Assembly: GCA_965368175.1 (NCBI GenBank)
Contig: CBDULX010000094.1
Location: 1-11,616 of the forward strand
DNA: 11,616 bases
Direction of reading: 5' to 3'
Source: CBDULX01 sp965368175
GTDB lineage: Bacteria > Pseudomonadota > Gammaproteobacteria > SZUA-229
Position numbers and translations under genes: made by a program. Positions 1 through 7,660 of the stretch are shown piece by piece (within the stretch, counting starts at the first letter, position 1; every line of letters begins with the position of its first letter). Under the pieces are notes generated by a model that did not search any database, was not told where the DNA came from, and saw only the letters and a program-made list of their open reading frames with translations.

Positions 1-188
1 GCCTGTAAACCTTTCTGGCCTTCAATCAAGTTGAATTCAACTTTCTGGCCATCCTTCAAGGTTTTAAAACCATCACCTCTTATAGCTCTGAAATGTACAA
101 ACACATCATCTCCAGATTCGCGTTCAATGAATCCGTAACCTTTTGAGTTGTTAAACCATTTTACTGTACCGCTAACACGATCAGACAT
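1..188 (-). CDS. Cold-shock domain protein, CspA family (partial, C-terminus outside window)
   Basis: A small cold-shock-domain protein, a family that binds single-stranded RNA and DNA in the cytoplasm, melts RNA secondary structure and often helps translation during cold or growth transitions. The 62 visible residues hold both nucleic-acid-binding motifs: RNP1 as KGYGFI (residues 16-21) and RNP2 as VFVHF (29-33), plus the usual VKWFN strand (9-13). The family is about 66-72 residues long, so only the last few residues are missing. The ATG at 186-188 is preceded by an AAAGG ribosome binding site about 9 bases upstream. It lies 61 bases downstream of another cold-shock-domain gene on the same strand and resembles that gene's C-terminal domain closely, so the pair may be a duplication and may be cotranscribed. 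The family is certain; the paralogue (CspA, CspC, CspD or CspE type) cannot be assigned. Confidence 0.93.
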   Translation of the reverse strand, partial: MSDRVSGTVKWFNNSKGYGFIERESGDDVFVHFRAIRGDGFKTLKDGQKVEFNLIEGQKGLQ

Positions 189-215
189 TTAAATTTACCT
201 TTAATTATCATTTCA

Positions 216-238
216 GGTATGGCCTCCATGCTCATACC
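216..238. other. Small hairpin between the two cold-shock genes
   Basis: A 6-bp perfect stem, GGTATG pairing with CATACC, encloses an 11-base loop in the 61-base gap between the two minus-strand cold-shock genes. No T-run follows on either strand, so it is not a standard terminator. It could be an RNA processing or stability element in a shared transcript, or part of the leader of the downstream gene. The structure is seen; the role is a guess. Confidence 0.3.
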
Positions 239-249
239 AGACTTATTAA

Positions 250-690
250 TTAAGAGGCTATGGCGACATCCTCTGCCTGCAGCCCCTTTTCTCCTTCGGT
301 AACGTTAAACTCGACGCGCTGACCTTCAATTAATGTGCGATGGCCCTGGCCTCGAATAGAACGAAAATGGACAAAGACATCATCACCGGTATCGCGGGTA
401 ATAAAACCAAAGCCCTTATTTGTATTAAACCACTTAACGATTCCGGTTTCACGTGAATTGTAAGCAATAATAGGGTTGGGTTGGTTAATTTGTGAACTTC
501 TCCCATATGAAGCATAAGAGGTAACTAATACAGAGGCCATTGATGTAACAATTAACAGTAAAAAAAGTGTTGTCATACCTTCATTTGTTGTGAAATCGAC
601 AGTTTTAAAAACTTGTGCTGCAATAAGGGTGGTAATTAAGGAAACAATTATTGTTGTAATCAGGCCACGGATAATAACGGCTTTTGTCAT
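250..690 (-). CDS. Membrane-anchored cold-shock domain protein
   Basis: A 146-residue fusion of two predicted membrane helices (about residues 5-28 and 39-58) to a C-terminal cold-shock domain (about 82-145). The domain is intact: VKWFN at 85-89, RNP1 KGFGFI at 92-97 and RNP2 VFVHF at 105-109. The short linker (60-80) is polar. The basic residue after helix 2 (R64) suggests that the nucleic-acid-binding domain faces the cytoplasm, tethered to the inner membrane. Similar fusions occur in other gammaproteobacteria, but I know of no settled function; RNA chaperone activity at the membrane is an inference. The start codon at 688-690 has only a weak ribosome binding site, and a hairpin lies about 45-67 bases upstream. 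The domain is close in sequence to the plain cold-shock protein encoded 61 bases downstream. Confidence 0.88.
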   Translation of the reverse strand: MTKAVIIRGLITTIIVSLITTLIAAQVFKTVDFTTNEGMTTLFLLLIVTSMASVLVTSYASYGRSSQINQPNPIIAYNSRETGIVKWFNTNKGFGFITRDTGDDVFVHFRSIRGQGHRTLIEGQRVEFNVTEGEKGLQAEDVAIAS

Positions 691-734
691 GGTGTCATCT
701 ACTCACTAATTTTTTGGTTAAAATATAAATAATA

Positions 735-760
735 AGCCCCATAAATTTAATGGGGTTTTT
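735..760. terminator. Bidirectional terminator-like hairpin
   Basis: A 9-bp stem (735-743 region pairing with 750-758; core CCCCAT with ATGGGG) has a 7-base AT loop. It is followed by TTTTT on the plus strand and by a T-rich tract (CTTATTATTTATATTTT) on the minus strand. It lies between the end of the hemL-ycgL unit and the membrane cold-shock gene, so on the minus strand it could end hemL-ycgL transcription. It could instead be a leader structure of the cold-shock gene. Confidence 0.6.
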
Positions 761-779
761 GGCTATGATTGATTGCCAG

Positions 780-931
780 GGAACCTCTGCTAAAGTCGCG
801 ATTGTTTTGTATTGGCTAAAATCATCCAGGTTTCCTCGAAGTTTGTTGCAATAGAATAAATACCGCTTCACTTCGTGAAAAATCTAAACACTCATCGCAG
901 CCTGTTACAACCAGGCTTAATCAGAGGTTCT
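780..931. mobile_element. Short non-coding element with terminal inverted repeats (MITE-like copy 1)
   Basis: About 152 bp bounded by imperfect inverted ends: GGAACCTCTGCTAAAGTC at 780-797 and, on the minus strand, AGAACCTCTGATTAAG reading inward from 931. The symmetry extends outward as CCAG (776-779) and CTGG (932-935). There is no credible coding capacity inside. The inward-reading right end (898-931, minus strand) matches the left end of the second element (9967-10000, plus strand) at 30 of 34 positions, showing that the two belong to one family. No clean target-site duplication is visible. A miniature inverted-repeat element mobilised in trans is the best reading; an old insertion-sequence relic is the alternative. 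Confidence 0.6.
898..931 (-). repeat. Dispersed 34-bp repeat, copy A (right end of MITE-like element 1)
   Basis: Read on the minus strand, this 34-base stretch matches 9967-10000 on the plus strand at 30 of 34 positions. It runs from the terminal CTCTGATTAAG motif through CTGGTTGTA to CAGGCTG. It contains a small internal palindrome (CCTG, then GTTGTAA, then CAGG). The match ends after CAGGCTG and the two sequences diverge. Confidence 0.75.
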
Positions 932-1023
932 CTGGTTGATAAACAATCAATCAAAAGGATAAAGAAATTATTTTATAACATTTTTTGGCATAAGCGGCCA
1001 GTTTTAAGCTTGTGTGTGGGGTT

Positions 1024-1320
1024 TTATTGGGCTTCCTTTTGTGAGGGGTTTGCAATATTTTTCATTAATTCTTCGACTGATGTTTCACTGGGCATTTGCA
1101 AGTGAAAGCCCTTCTCCTTTAAGTTGCTGACGACCTGTTCAGGTTTTTCCTTTGCCAGTTTTCGGTCTTTATTTATCTCAAGTTCCATGGCAAAGCTCAG
1201 CTGTCCCATTGGTTTTTTTAAGTCATCTGGTATGCAGTCGAAATTATCTTTTTCAGCCAGGTAAATATACATATCCCGTTTGGCTGAGCAACGGTAAATA
1301 TAACATGTGATACTGCTCAT
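1024..1320 (-). CDS. ycgL: YcgL family protein (DUF709)
   Basis: A 98-residue small protein of the YcgL family, a conserved gammaproteobacterial family of unknown molecular function (E. coli YcgL is about 108 residues). Recognisable features are the N-terminal CYIYRCSAKRDMYIYL segment (residues 6-21), which parallels the CVIYRSSKRDQTYLYV segment of the E. coli protein, the PMGQLSFAMEL segment (37-47) and the KGFHLQMP segment (70-77). It has no signal peptide or membrane helix, so it should be cytoplasmic. Its ATG overlaps the hemL stop codon as ATGA, so translation is very probably coupled and the two genes share a transcript. Nothing in the sequence links YcgL to haem synthesis beyond this overlap. 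Confidence 0.9.
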   Translation of the reverse strand: MSSITCYIYRCSAKRDMYIYLAEKDNFDCIPDDLKKPMGQLSFAMELEINKDRKLAKEKPEQVVSNLKEKGFHLQMPSETSVEELMKNIANPSQKEAQ

Positions 1321-2597
1321 TTAAGTTTACCCAGTACTTTCGCAGCAGCATTTATACTAGCCTGTATGTCATCATCACTGTGCAAACTGCTGACAAAGCC
1401 AGCTTCATAGGCAGATGGCGCCATATACACGCCTTCATCCAGCATGCCATGGAAAAAGGTTTTAAAGCCTTCGATGTCACACTGGGTGACCTGATCAAAG
1501 CGGCTGATCCTGTCGGCATCGGTGAAAAACAGGCCGAACATACCGCCGACGGCATTGCTGGTCATAGCCACACCTGCGGCTTTTGCCTGTGACAGAATAC
1601 CATCCACCAGATGATTGACCTTGCTGGATAGAGCATCATAAAAACCGGGTACCGAAATCAGTTCCAGGGTTTTCAGACCGGCAGCCATGGCTATCGGATT
1701 ACCAGACAGGGTGCCTGCCTGGTATACCGGGCCCAGTGGCGCAATATGTTCCATAATATCGCGACGTCCACCAAAGGCCCCCACTGGCATACCGCCACCC
1801 ACAACTTTACCCAGGGTGGTAAGGTCGGGTTTGATATTGTATAAAGCCTGCGCACCGCCCAGGGCTACGCGAAAACCGGTCATGACTTCATCAAAAATGA
1901 GCACGCTGCCAGATTCATCGCAGACTTCTCGCAGCGCTTCCAGAAAACCCGGCACAGGGGGAATGCAGTTCATGTTGCCCGCCACAGGTTCTACGATGAT
2001 GCAGGCAATTTTGTCACCCTGTTTTTTGAATGTTTCACGAACCTGATCAATGTTATTAAAGCTCAGAGTCAGGGTATGCTCTGCCAGGCTGGCCGGTACG
2101 CCGGGTGAACTGGGCACGCCCAGAGTCAGGGCACCGGAACCGGCCTTCACCAGCAATGAGTCTGAATGACCATGGTAACAGCCTTCAAACTTGACGATGG
2201 TGTCACGGCCGGTAAACCCACGGGCCAGTCGAATGGCACTCATGGTGGCTTCGGTTCCGGAACTGACCATACGCACCATATCCATTGAAGGCATAATGCT
2301 GCATATTTTTTCCGCCATCAGGGTTTCGACCACTGTCGGTGCGCCGAAACTCAGGCCTTTTTCGGCAGTCTGTTTTACCGTTTCAATTACCTCGGGATGG
2401 GCATGGCCAAGGATCATCGGCCCCCAGGAGCCCACATAGTCAATGTATTTCTTGCCATCAGTGTCCCAGAAGCAGGCGCCGGCGGCCCGGTCGATAAATA
2501 CAGGGTCACCACCCACACCCTTGAATGCACGAACTGGCGAGTTAACGCCTCCGGGGATATGTTGCTGGGCCTGCTTGAACTGTTCCGCTTGACTCAT
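1317..2597 (-). CDS. hemL: Glutamate-1-semialdehyde 2,1-aminomutase
   Basis: A cytoplasmic pyridoxal-phosphate enzyme that converts glutamate-1-semialdehyde to 5-aminolevulinate, the second step of the C5 route to haem and other tetrapyrroles. At 426 residues it is full length. The phosphate-binding SSGTEA motif is at 112-117, the FEGCYHGH segment at 137-144, the IFDEV cofactor motif at 234-238 and the Schiff-base lysine at K264 in TLGKVVGGGMPVGAFGG. The N-terminal PGGVNSPVRAF (15-25) is typical of the family. The ATG at 2595-2597 has AGGA about 8 bases upstream. It is the first gene of a two-gene unit with ycgL and is divergent from tag across about 150 bases. The C5 route fits a gammaproteobacterium. 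Confidence 0.97.
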   Translation of the reverse strand: MSQAEQFKQAQQHIPGGVNSPVRAFKGVGGDPVFIDRAAGACFWDTDGKKYIDYVGSWGPMILGHAHPEVIETVKQTAEKGLSFGAPTVVETLMAEKICSIMPSMDMVRMVSSGTEATMSAIRLARGFTGRDTIVKFEGCYHGHSDSLLVKAGSGALTLGVPSSPGVPASLAEHTLTLSFNNIDQVRETFKKQGDKIACIIVEPVAGNMNCIPPVPGFLEALREVCDESGSVLIFDEVMTGFRVALGGAQALYNIKPDLTTLGKVVGGGMPVGAFGGRRDIMEHIAPLGPVYQAGTLSGNPIAMAAGLKTLELISVPGFYDALSSKVNHLVDGILSQAKAAGVAMTSNAVGGMFGLFFTDADRISRFDQVTQCDIEGFKTFFHGMLDEGVYMAPSAYEAGFVSSLHSDDDIQASINAAAKVLGKLK

Positions 2598-2635
2598 TGA
2601 TGGTGTCCTGAGCTTGTGATTGACATGGGGCAGGA

Positions 2636-2664
2636 ATTTTACATTAAAATCATCAGAGTTTCAG
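2636..2664 (-). promoter_or_regulatory. Candidate sigma-70 promoter for hemL
   Basis: Read on the minus strand, CTGAAA (2659-2664) and TAAAAT (2636-2641) are separated by exactly 17 bases. They match the consensus -35 at four and the -10 at five of six positions. This would give a leader of about 30 bases before the hemL ATG. It rests on pattern match alone. Confidence 0.4.
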
Positions 2665-2745
2665 GCCGAATGAGCTCAGCCGCGGTGTGCTAAGCTTTTA
2701 AACTGACGCTGGTTTATAGATAGCAATAAAAAAAAGGACCGCGAT

Positions 2746-3312
2746 ATGGAAGAAAAACCTCGCTGTGAGTGGTGCAGTCAGGACCCTTTATATATTCAGT
2801 ACCATGATAATGAATGGGGTGTGCCAAGTTTTGATGACAGGCATTTGTTTGAAATGCTCATTCTGGAGGGCGCTCAGGCCGGCTTGAGCTGGTTGACGGT
2901 GCTGAAAAAACGAGACAGTTATCGCAGGGCCTTTGACGCCTTCGATGTACAAAAAATGGCCCGCTACACTCCGGCACGGGTGGAAAAACTATTACAGAAC
3001 CCGGGTATTATTCGAAATCGACTGAAAGTTAATGCAGCAGTGGGTAATGCCCAGGCCTGTCTTGAGTTGCTGGATGAATACCACAGTTTTTCAGATTTTA
3101 TATGGCAGTTTGTTGGTGGTGAGCCCATTATCAATCACTGGCCTTCACTCAAACATTTACCCGTTACTACCACCCAGTCCGATGCTATGAGTAAAGAACT
3201 GAAAAGACGTGGTTTCAAATTTGTTGGTTCAACTATCTGTTATGCCTATATGCAGGCAGTGGGTATGGTGAATGACCATACCCGACAGTGTTTTAAATAT
3301 TCGGATAAATAA
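2746..3312 (+). CDS. tag: DNA-3-methyladenine glycosylase I
   Basis: A base-excision repair enzyme of the cytoplasm that removes 3-methyladenine from alkylated DNA, leaving an abasic site. At 188 residues it matches E. coli Tag (187) nearly end to end. The zinc ligands that close the N- and C-terminal parts are present as C7, H20, H178 and C182, each shifted by three from the E. coli positions. The active-site E41 and W49 lie in the segment LEGAQAGLSW. The family segment KRRGFKFVGSTICYAYMQ is intact. The ATG has AAGGA seven bases upstream, directly after a run of eight A. It is divergent from hemL and is followed after 15 bases by the DUF2339 gene. No alkylation-response gene is nearby, so constitutive expression is likely, and the link to its downstream neighbours is probably only transcriptional. 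Confidence 0.97.
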   Translation: MEEKPRCEWCSQDPLYIQYHDNEWGVPSFDDRHLFEMLILEGAQAGLSWLTVLKKRDSYRRAFDAFDVQKMARYTPARVEKLLQNPGIIRNRLKVNAAVGNAQACLELLDEYHSFSDFIWQFVGGEPIINHWPSLKHLPVTTTQSDAMSKELKRRGFKFVGSTICYAYMQAVGMVNDHTRQCFKYSDK

Positions 3313-3327
3313 TTAAGGATCGTATTT

Positions 3328-6045
3328 ATGCCAGTTTTATTTGGACTCATTGGTTTCGTATTGGGAATGGCGATTGATGACATTGAAGCCGGGCTGATAC
3401 TGGGTTTCATTGCCAGCGTTTTATCGGCAGTTTTTATGTTGTACCGTAAAGTGGGTGATCTGGATCGAGAATTAAAGCGCCTGCGCGAAGCCATGGCCAG
3501 TGATTGGGAGCAGCGCCATGGAAAATCAGAACCAGCCAGGGTGAAGGTACAGGAAGCAACAGCAAATAAAACCCAGGAGGATGTGCTCGAGCCTTTTAAA
3601 CCAGTCACAAATCATGCAAATAAGACCGCTCAAACAGAGTTTTTAGACTTTTCCTGGGATAAAGATCAAAGCCTGAAGGATAGACAGAGCTTGTCTGAAC
3701 CATCCTATTTGCAAACTCATATCCTTGGGCCAGCCATACAACTAATAAAAAATTATTTCAGCGAAGGTAACCTGTTTGTCCGCGTCGGTATGCTGGTGCT
3801 GTTTTTCGGCGTGGCATTTCTGTTGAAATACGCGGCAGAACACAGTGTGTTTCCGATAGAACTGCGCATCAGTGCCATTGCACTGGCGGCTATGGCAGTA
3901 CTGTATGTGGGCTGGCGATTGAGAGATAAAAATCGGGCTTACGGGCTGATCCTGCAGGGTGGCAGTATCGGTGTGCTCTATATGACTTTTTATGCCGCCT
4001 ATCAGATGTACCAGTTGATCCCGTCCCTGATGGCTTTTGCCCTGATGTTTTTACTGGCCATCAGCTCGGCATTGCTGGCGGTATACCAGAACGCACGAGT
4101 GCTGGCCGTGCTGGGTGCGGTGGGTGGGTTTCTGGCCCCTGTACTGGCTTCCAGTGGCTCTGATAATTACATTGGCCTGTTCAGTTATTATCTGTTGTTG
4201 AACCTGGGTATTCTCAGCGTAGGCTGGTTCAAGTCCTGGCGGATATTAAATCTAATAGGGTTTGGTTTTACCTATGTGATTTCCGGGTACTGGGGTGTGC
4301 TGTCCTACCAGCCTGAAAAATTCTGGACAACAGAACCCTTTCTAATATTATTTTTTCTCACCTACATTTCGGTGAGCGTTCTATACGCCCTTCGACAGAC
4401 CATTAACCTGAAGGCTTATGTCGATGCCAGTCTGCTATTTGGTAATCCCTTGCTGGCATTTGGTTACCAGCTGGCACTGGTTAAAGATTTTGAATATGGC
4501 GTGGCCATCAGTGCTTTTGTGCTGGGTGTGTTTTACATCGTGCTGGGCCGAGTGCTGTGGCAGAAGCAGGGTGAAAAATTACGCATGATGGTTGAGGCCT
4601 GTCTGGCTATGGGAATCGTGTTTATCACCCTGGCCATTCCATTTGCCCTGGATGCCAACTGGACTACCGCTGCCTGGGCCATGGAAGCCGCGGGTATATT
4701 ATGGGTGGGTTTCAAACAGGACCGCAAATTTACCCCGGTGTTTGCCATATTGTTGCAACTGGCCGCTGCGGTTATGTTTCTCGGTAGTGGATTCTCACAG
4801 ACTGGAACGATATTCCTGGCCAATGCCTCATTCATCGGCAGTCTGATTATTGCGGCAGCCGGTTTATTCAGTGCCTGGTTGCTGCATCAACAGTCATTAA
4901 AACAAAATCCTCATTTTCTGGTGGCGATCAAGCCTCTGGTTTACCTCTGGGGCCTGGGCTGGTGGCTGCTGGGATTATTGATGCAGATCGATGTTCATTT
5001 TCTTCATAGCCAGAGTGTAAATGCTCTTCTGGTAAGCCTGATATTTACTGCGTCCTGGGCTTTCCTGCTGGATAAGCGATTGAACTGGTACTACGCGCGT
5101 TTGACAGTGCTGGCTTTTGTACCCAGTCTGATTCTGCTGGGTCTGTATGCCATTGTGTTATTCAGTCATCCTCTGGCTGAATGGGGTTATCTATACTGGG
5201 TAGCCGCGTTTGTGTTCGCCTATGCCCTGCTAAGACATTATTCGGAAAATGCCACGGTTAAGTTAATATTGCCCAGCCTGCATGTGATCATGGCCTGGCT
5301 GATTACCCTGTTACTGACACTGGATATTAACTGGCAGTTAACGACTCAACTCGCCAGTGCCTCGGGGTGGCGGGCTATTTACTGGCTAGTGGTCGTCATA
5401 CCTGTGATGTTGCTGGTGATGCGCCACTCATTCTGGCCGTTTAGTCATTACACCCGTGCCTATGTTCAGGGTTTTGGTATGCCGATGTTCGCGCTTATCG
5501 TCCTGTGGATGGTGGCCAGTAGTCTAAATAGCAATGGTGATGCTATGCCTCTGTCTTATATTCCGCTATTCAATCCGCTGGATTTGATGCAGTTATTCAT
5601 GCTGGTATTAATGCTCAGGTTCTGGCGCAGCAGCTGTCAGATATTGCATCTCAATGCTGAGCAGGATCGATTGATGCTGATTGTCACCTCGGCCATGGCT
5701 TTTTTCTGGATTAACATGCTGGTGGTTCGAATTTTCCATCAGTATTTCGACGTCGCCTTTATTGCCAGGGCCCTCTGGCAAACCGAAGCTCTGCAATCCA
5801 GTTTGTCGATACTCTGGGCCGTACTGGGCATGCTGGGGATGGTGGTCGCCTCACGCCGTAATCTGAGATCATTGTGGCTGGTGGGTGCGGTGTTGACTGC
5901 ACTGGTGATTCTAAAATTAATGACGGTCGATCTGGCTGCCAGTGGCACCATTGAGCGTATTGTTTCATTCCTGGTGGTGGGCAGTTTGCTAGTAATTATG
6001 GGGTACTTTTCACCCATCCCACCTAAACCTGTAGAAAATCACTGA
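3328..6045 (+). CDS. DUF2339 family polytopic membrane protein
   Basis: A very large inner-membrane protein of 905 residues with well over twenty predicted membrane helices. The N-terminal helix hairpin (about 1-38) is followed by a charged, coiled-coil-like stretch (VGDLDRELKRLREAM, about 43-57) and a polar cytoplasmic region to about 150. Hydrophobic helices then fill the rest almost without a break, starting with the VRVGMLVLFFGVAFLLKYAAEHS segment (about 152-174), which is typical of DUF2339 proteins (COG5373). The molecular function is unknown; an envelope or polysaccharide-related transport role has been guessed for such proteins, but nothing here proves it. The ATG has AAGG about ten bases upstream and lies 15 bases after the tag stop codon. 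The DUF3999 gene follows after 9 bases, the pairing commonly seen for this family, so the two products probably act together. Confidence 0.88.
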   Translation: MPVLFGLIGFVLGMAIDDIEAGLILGFIASVLSAVFMLYRKVGDLDRELKRLREAMASDWEQRHGKSEPARVKVQEATANKTQEDVLEPFKPVTNHANKTAQTEFLDFSWDKDQSLKDRQSLSEPSYLQTHILGPAIQLIKNYFSEGNLFVRVGMLVLFFGVAFLLKYAAEHSVFPIELRISAIALAAMAVLYVGWRLRDKNRAYGLILQGGSIGVLYMTFYAAYQMYQLIPSLMAFALMFLLAISSALLAVYQNARVLAVLGAVGGFLAPVLASSGSDNYIGLFSYYLLLNLGILSVGWFKSWRILNLIGFGFTYVISGYWGVLSYQPEKFWTTEPFLILFFLTYISVSVLYALRQTINLKAYVDASLLFGNPLLAFGYQLALVKDFEYGVAISAFVLGVFYIVLGRVLWQKQGEKLRMMVEACLAMGIVFITLAIPFALDANWTTAAWAMEAAGILWVGFKQDRKFTPVFAILLQLAAAVMFLGSGFSQTGTIFLANASFIGSLIIAAAGLFSAWLLHQQSLKQNPHFLVAIKPLVYLWGLGWWLLGLLMQIDVHFLHSQSVNALLVSLIFTASWAFLLDKRLNWYYARLTVLAFVPSLILLGLYAIVLFSHPLAEWGYLYWVAAFVFAYALLRHYSENATVKLILPSLHVIMAWLITLLLTLDINWQLTTQLASASGWRAIYWLVVVIPVMLLVMRHSFWPFSHYTRAYVQGFGMPMFALIVLWMVASSLNSNGDAMPLSYIPLFNPLDLMQLFMLVLMLRFWRSSCQILHLNAEQDRLMLIVTSAMAFFWINMLVVRIFHQYFDVAFIARALWQTEALQSSLSILWAVLGMLGMVVASRRNLRSLWLVGAVLTALVILKLMTVDLAASGTIERIVSFLVVGSLLVIMGYFSPIPPKPVENH

Positions 6046-6054
6046 GGAAACATC

Positions 6055-7449
6055 GTGCCCTTAAATGTTTTTAGAAGTTTTACCCTGATCCTGTTACTGA
6101 TACCTTTTTCCCTGATGGCCAGTAGCACTCCTGAATTAGCTGATTTTCAGCAATCGGTGGAATTGAGTGAAGCTAAAAAGCGTTTTCGTTCTATCGATTT
6201 ACCTGCCGAGGTTTTATACACCCTGCAACGATCCGATATGGGTGATTTGCGGGTGTTTGATGCTCGGGGTCGGGCTATGCCGATCATGATTCTCAGGAAA
6301 AGTACGGATGCGGTGAGTGAACAGAAAGCCTTAAGTTTCTATCCTTTGCCAGGCAGGCAGAATCCTGATGATTCCCTGTCAGGTGGAGTCGACATAGAGC
6401 GTAACGCCGGGGGTGATGTAATCCGAATTCATCCCAGAAACCAGCATGTAGAGTCAACTACAGGGGCAGTGATAACGCAGTATTTGCTGGAAAACCAGGA
6501 AACCGAGCCTGAACTGGTTCAGTTAATATTCGACTGGTCTCAAAATCGTAAGGGCAATGTATCACTGAAAATTGAACACAGTGATAATCTGGTGCAATGG
6601 CATAGCCTGGTATCCAGAGCAGTACTGGCGCGTTTACAGCACAATGGCGATCAACTTGAGCAAAACACGATTGACCTGCCGGCCAGTGGTTCACGGTTTT
6701 TAAGACTCACAGTGCTTGATGGCGATGACGACTTCAGGGTACATGGAGTGATTGCACAGTATCGGCAGTCCGCTATGCCGGCACAAAACTGGTTATTGCT
6801 GGGCGCTTTAAAAAAACAGCCGGAAGAATCCGGCGTTTATGGCTTTAATATCCAGTCTGTTGTGAAACCAGAAAAAATTCAGCTGGATGTTTCCAGTGAC
6901 TCGGAGTTTTATCTGTCCGGTAAACTGTTTAGCCGACCGAATGAAAAAAGCGTCTGGCGTTTACGAAATCGTAATTTTGTCCAGTATGCAGTAAAGCAGG
7001 GTGAACAGTGGTTCAACAGTGATGCCCTGTCCCTGGGATATATCACGGATTCTATTTATCGGCTTGAGTTGAATAATGGCCAGGATTTGCCTGAAGCTCA
7101 GAATCTGCAAATCAAGCTGTTGATGCCATCCTATGAACTGATATTTATCGCCGCCGGAAAGGCTCCTTTCGCTCTGGCCTGGGGTAACGCGGACATCGAG
7201 CCGGATAATTACTCTATGGAGTCTCTGTTCAGGCAATTTAAAGAACGTGCCGATGATCTGGAAACCGTGACACCAGAACGAGCGCTCATTCTAGAGAATA
7301 TGGAGCAGCCACAGGTCGTTGTGGCTATCGACTGGAAGTCGATAGTGCTATGGTCGATACTGGTGCTGGGGGTCTTGCTGGCCGGGCTGATGGCCTATCA
7401 GCTTAAAAATGAGCTGTCACGGAAAACAGATCAGGAGAAAGAAGGTTGA
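6055..7449 (+). CDS. DUF3999 family exported, membrane-anchored protein
   Basis: A 464-residue protein with a Sec-type signal peptide (about 1-22, hydrophobic core FTLILLLIPFSLM), a long mostly beta-type periplasmic region (about 23-424) and one C-terminal membrane helix (about 429-449). That helix is followed by a short charged cytoplasmic tail rich in K, R and E. This layout and the segment FRSIDLPAEVLYTLQRSDMG near the mature N-terminus fit the DUF3999 family. The start is GTG, with GAGGA seven bases upstream, immediately after the stop codon of the DUF2339 gene; no better ATG exists near the signal peptide. A small periplasmic partner for the large DUF2339 membrane protein is the natural inference. 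The biochemical role is unknown. Confidence 0.87.
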   Translation: MPLNVFRSFTLILLLIPFSLMASSTPELADFQQSVELSEAKKRFRSIDLPAEVLYTLQRSDMGDLRVFDARGRAMPIMILRKSTDAVSEQKALSFYPLPGRQNPDDSLSGGVDIERNAGGDVIRIHPRNQHVESTTGAVITQYLLENQETEPELVQLIFDWSQNRKGNVSLKIEHSDNLVQWHSLVSRAVLARLQHNGDQLEQNTIDLPASGSRFLRLTVLDGDDDFRVHGVIAQYRQSAMPAQNWLLLGALKKQPEESGVYGFNIQSVVKPEKIQLDVSSDSEFYLSGKLFSRPNEKSVWRLRNRNFVQYAVKQGEQWFNSDALSLGYITDSIYRLELNNGQDLPEAQNLQIKLLMPSYELIFIAAGKAPFALAWGNADIEPDNYSMESLFRQFKERADDLETVTPERALILENMEQPQVVVAIDWKSIVLWSILVLGVLLAGLMAYQLKNELSRKTDQEKEG

Positions 7450-7472
7450 AACCCTGCCAGCTATCACGATGG

Positions 7473-7507
7473 GATGGCCGGGGATTTGAATACAGATCCC
7501 TGGCATC
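7473..7507. other. Imperfect hairpin downstream of the DUF3999 gene
   Basis: GCCGGGGAT (7477-7485) pairs with ATCCCTGGC (7496-7504) over nine pairs including one G-T, with a ten-base loop. GAT and ATC outside it can extend the stem past one bulged G. There is no T-run, so intrinsic termination is doubtful, but it is the only strong structure in the 195 bases between the DUF3999 stop codon and the TetR gene. Confidence 0.35.
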
Positions 7508-7640
7508 GCCAATGACTGGACTGGTCTTTATCTTTAGCGTGGTAGTTTAGTATTCAAGTTGTCTGACTGGCTGTTCAAAGTAAATTAACTAATCAACAGT
7601 TCATTTGTAATTGATAAAAACAATGAGGAATAAGGTTGAC

Positions 7641-7660
7641 TAGAATGAGCGTTCGTTCTA
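7641..7660. promoter_or_regulatory. Probable TetR-type operator, copy 1
   Basis: TAGAATGAGCGTTCGTTCTA is a near-perfect inverted repeat (outer CTAG..CTAG symmetry extends it to 7640-7661). It differs from a second palindrome at 8293-8312 only in its three central-left bases. It overlaps the likely start codon of the TetR gene at 7645, so binding there would repress the regulator's own expression. A 20-bp palindrome at the gene's own start plus a twin before the next gene is the classic TetR-family autoregulation pattern. Confidence 0.82.

Noticed and set aside
875..1105. A 76-codon plus-strand open frame starting with GTG
   Set aside because: It begins inside the MITE-like element and ends inside ycgL on the opposite strand, has no ribosome binding site, and resembles no family I know.
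1380..2600. Several plus-strand open frames of 67-119 codons
   Set aside because: All lie antisense to hemL, whose full-length, motif-complete protein explains the open frames.
7465..7505. A tRNA-like 3' end on the minus strand (TTCAAATCCCCGGCC)
   Set aside because: The T-arm does not pair with the correct 7-base loop and no anticodon or D-arm is found upstream, so it is neither a tRNA nor a convincing attachment-site fragment.
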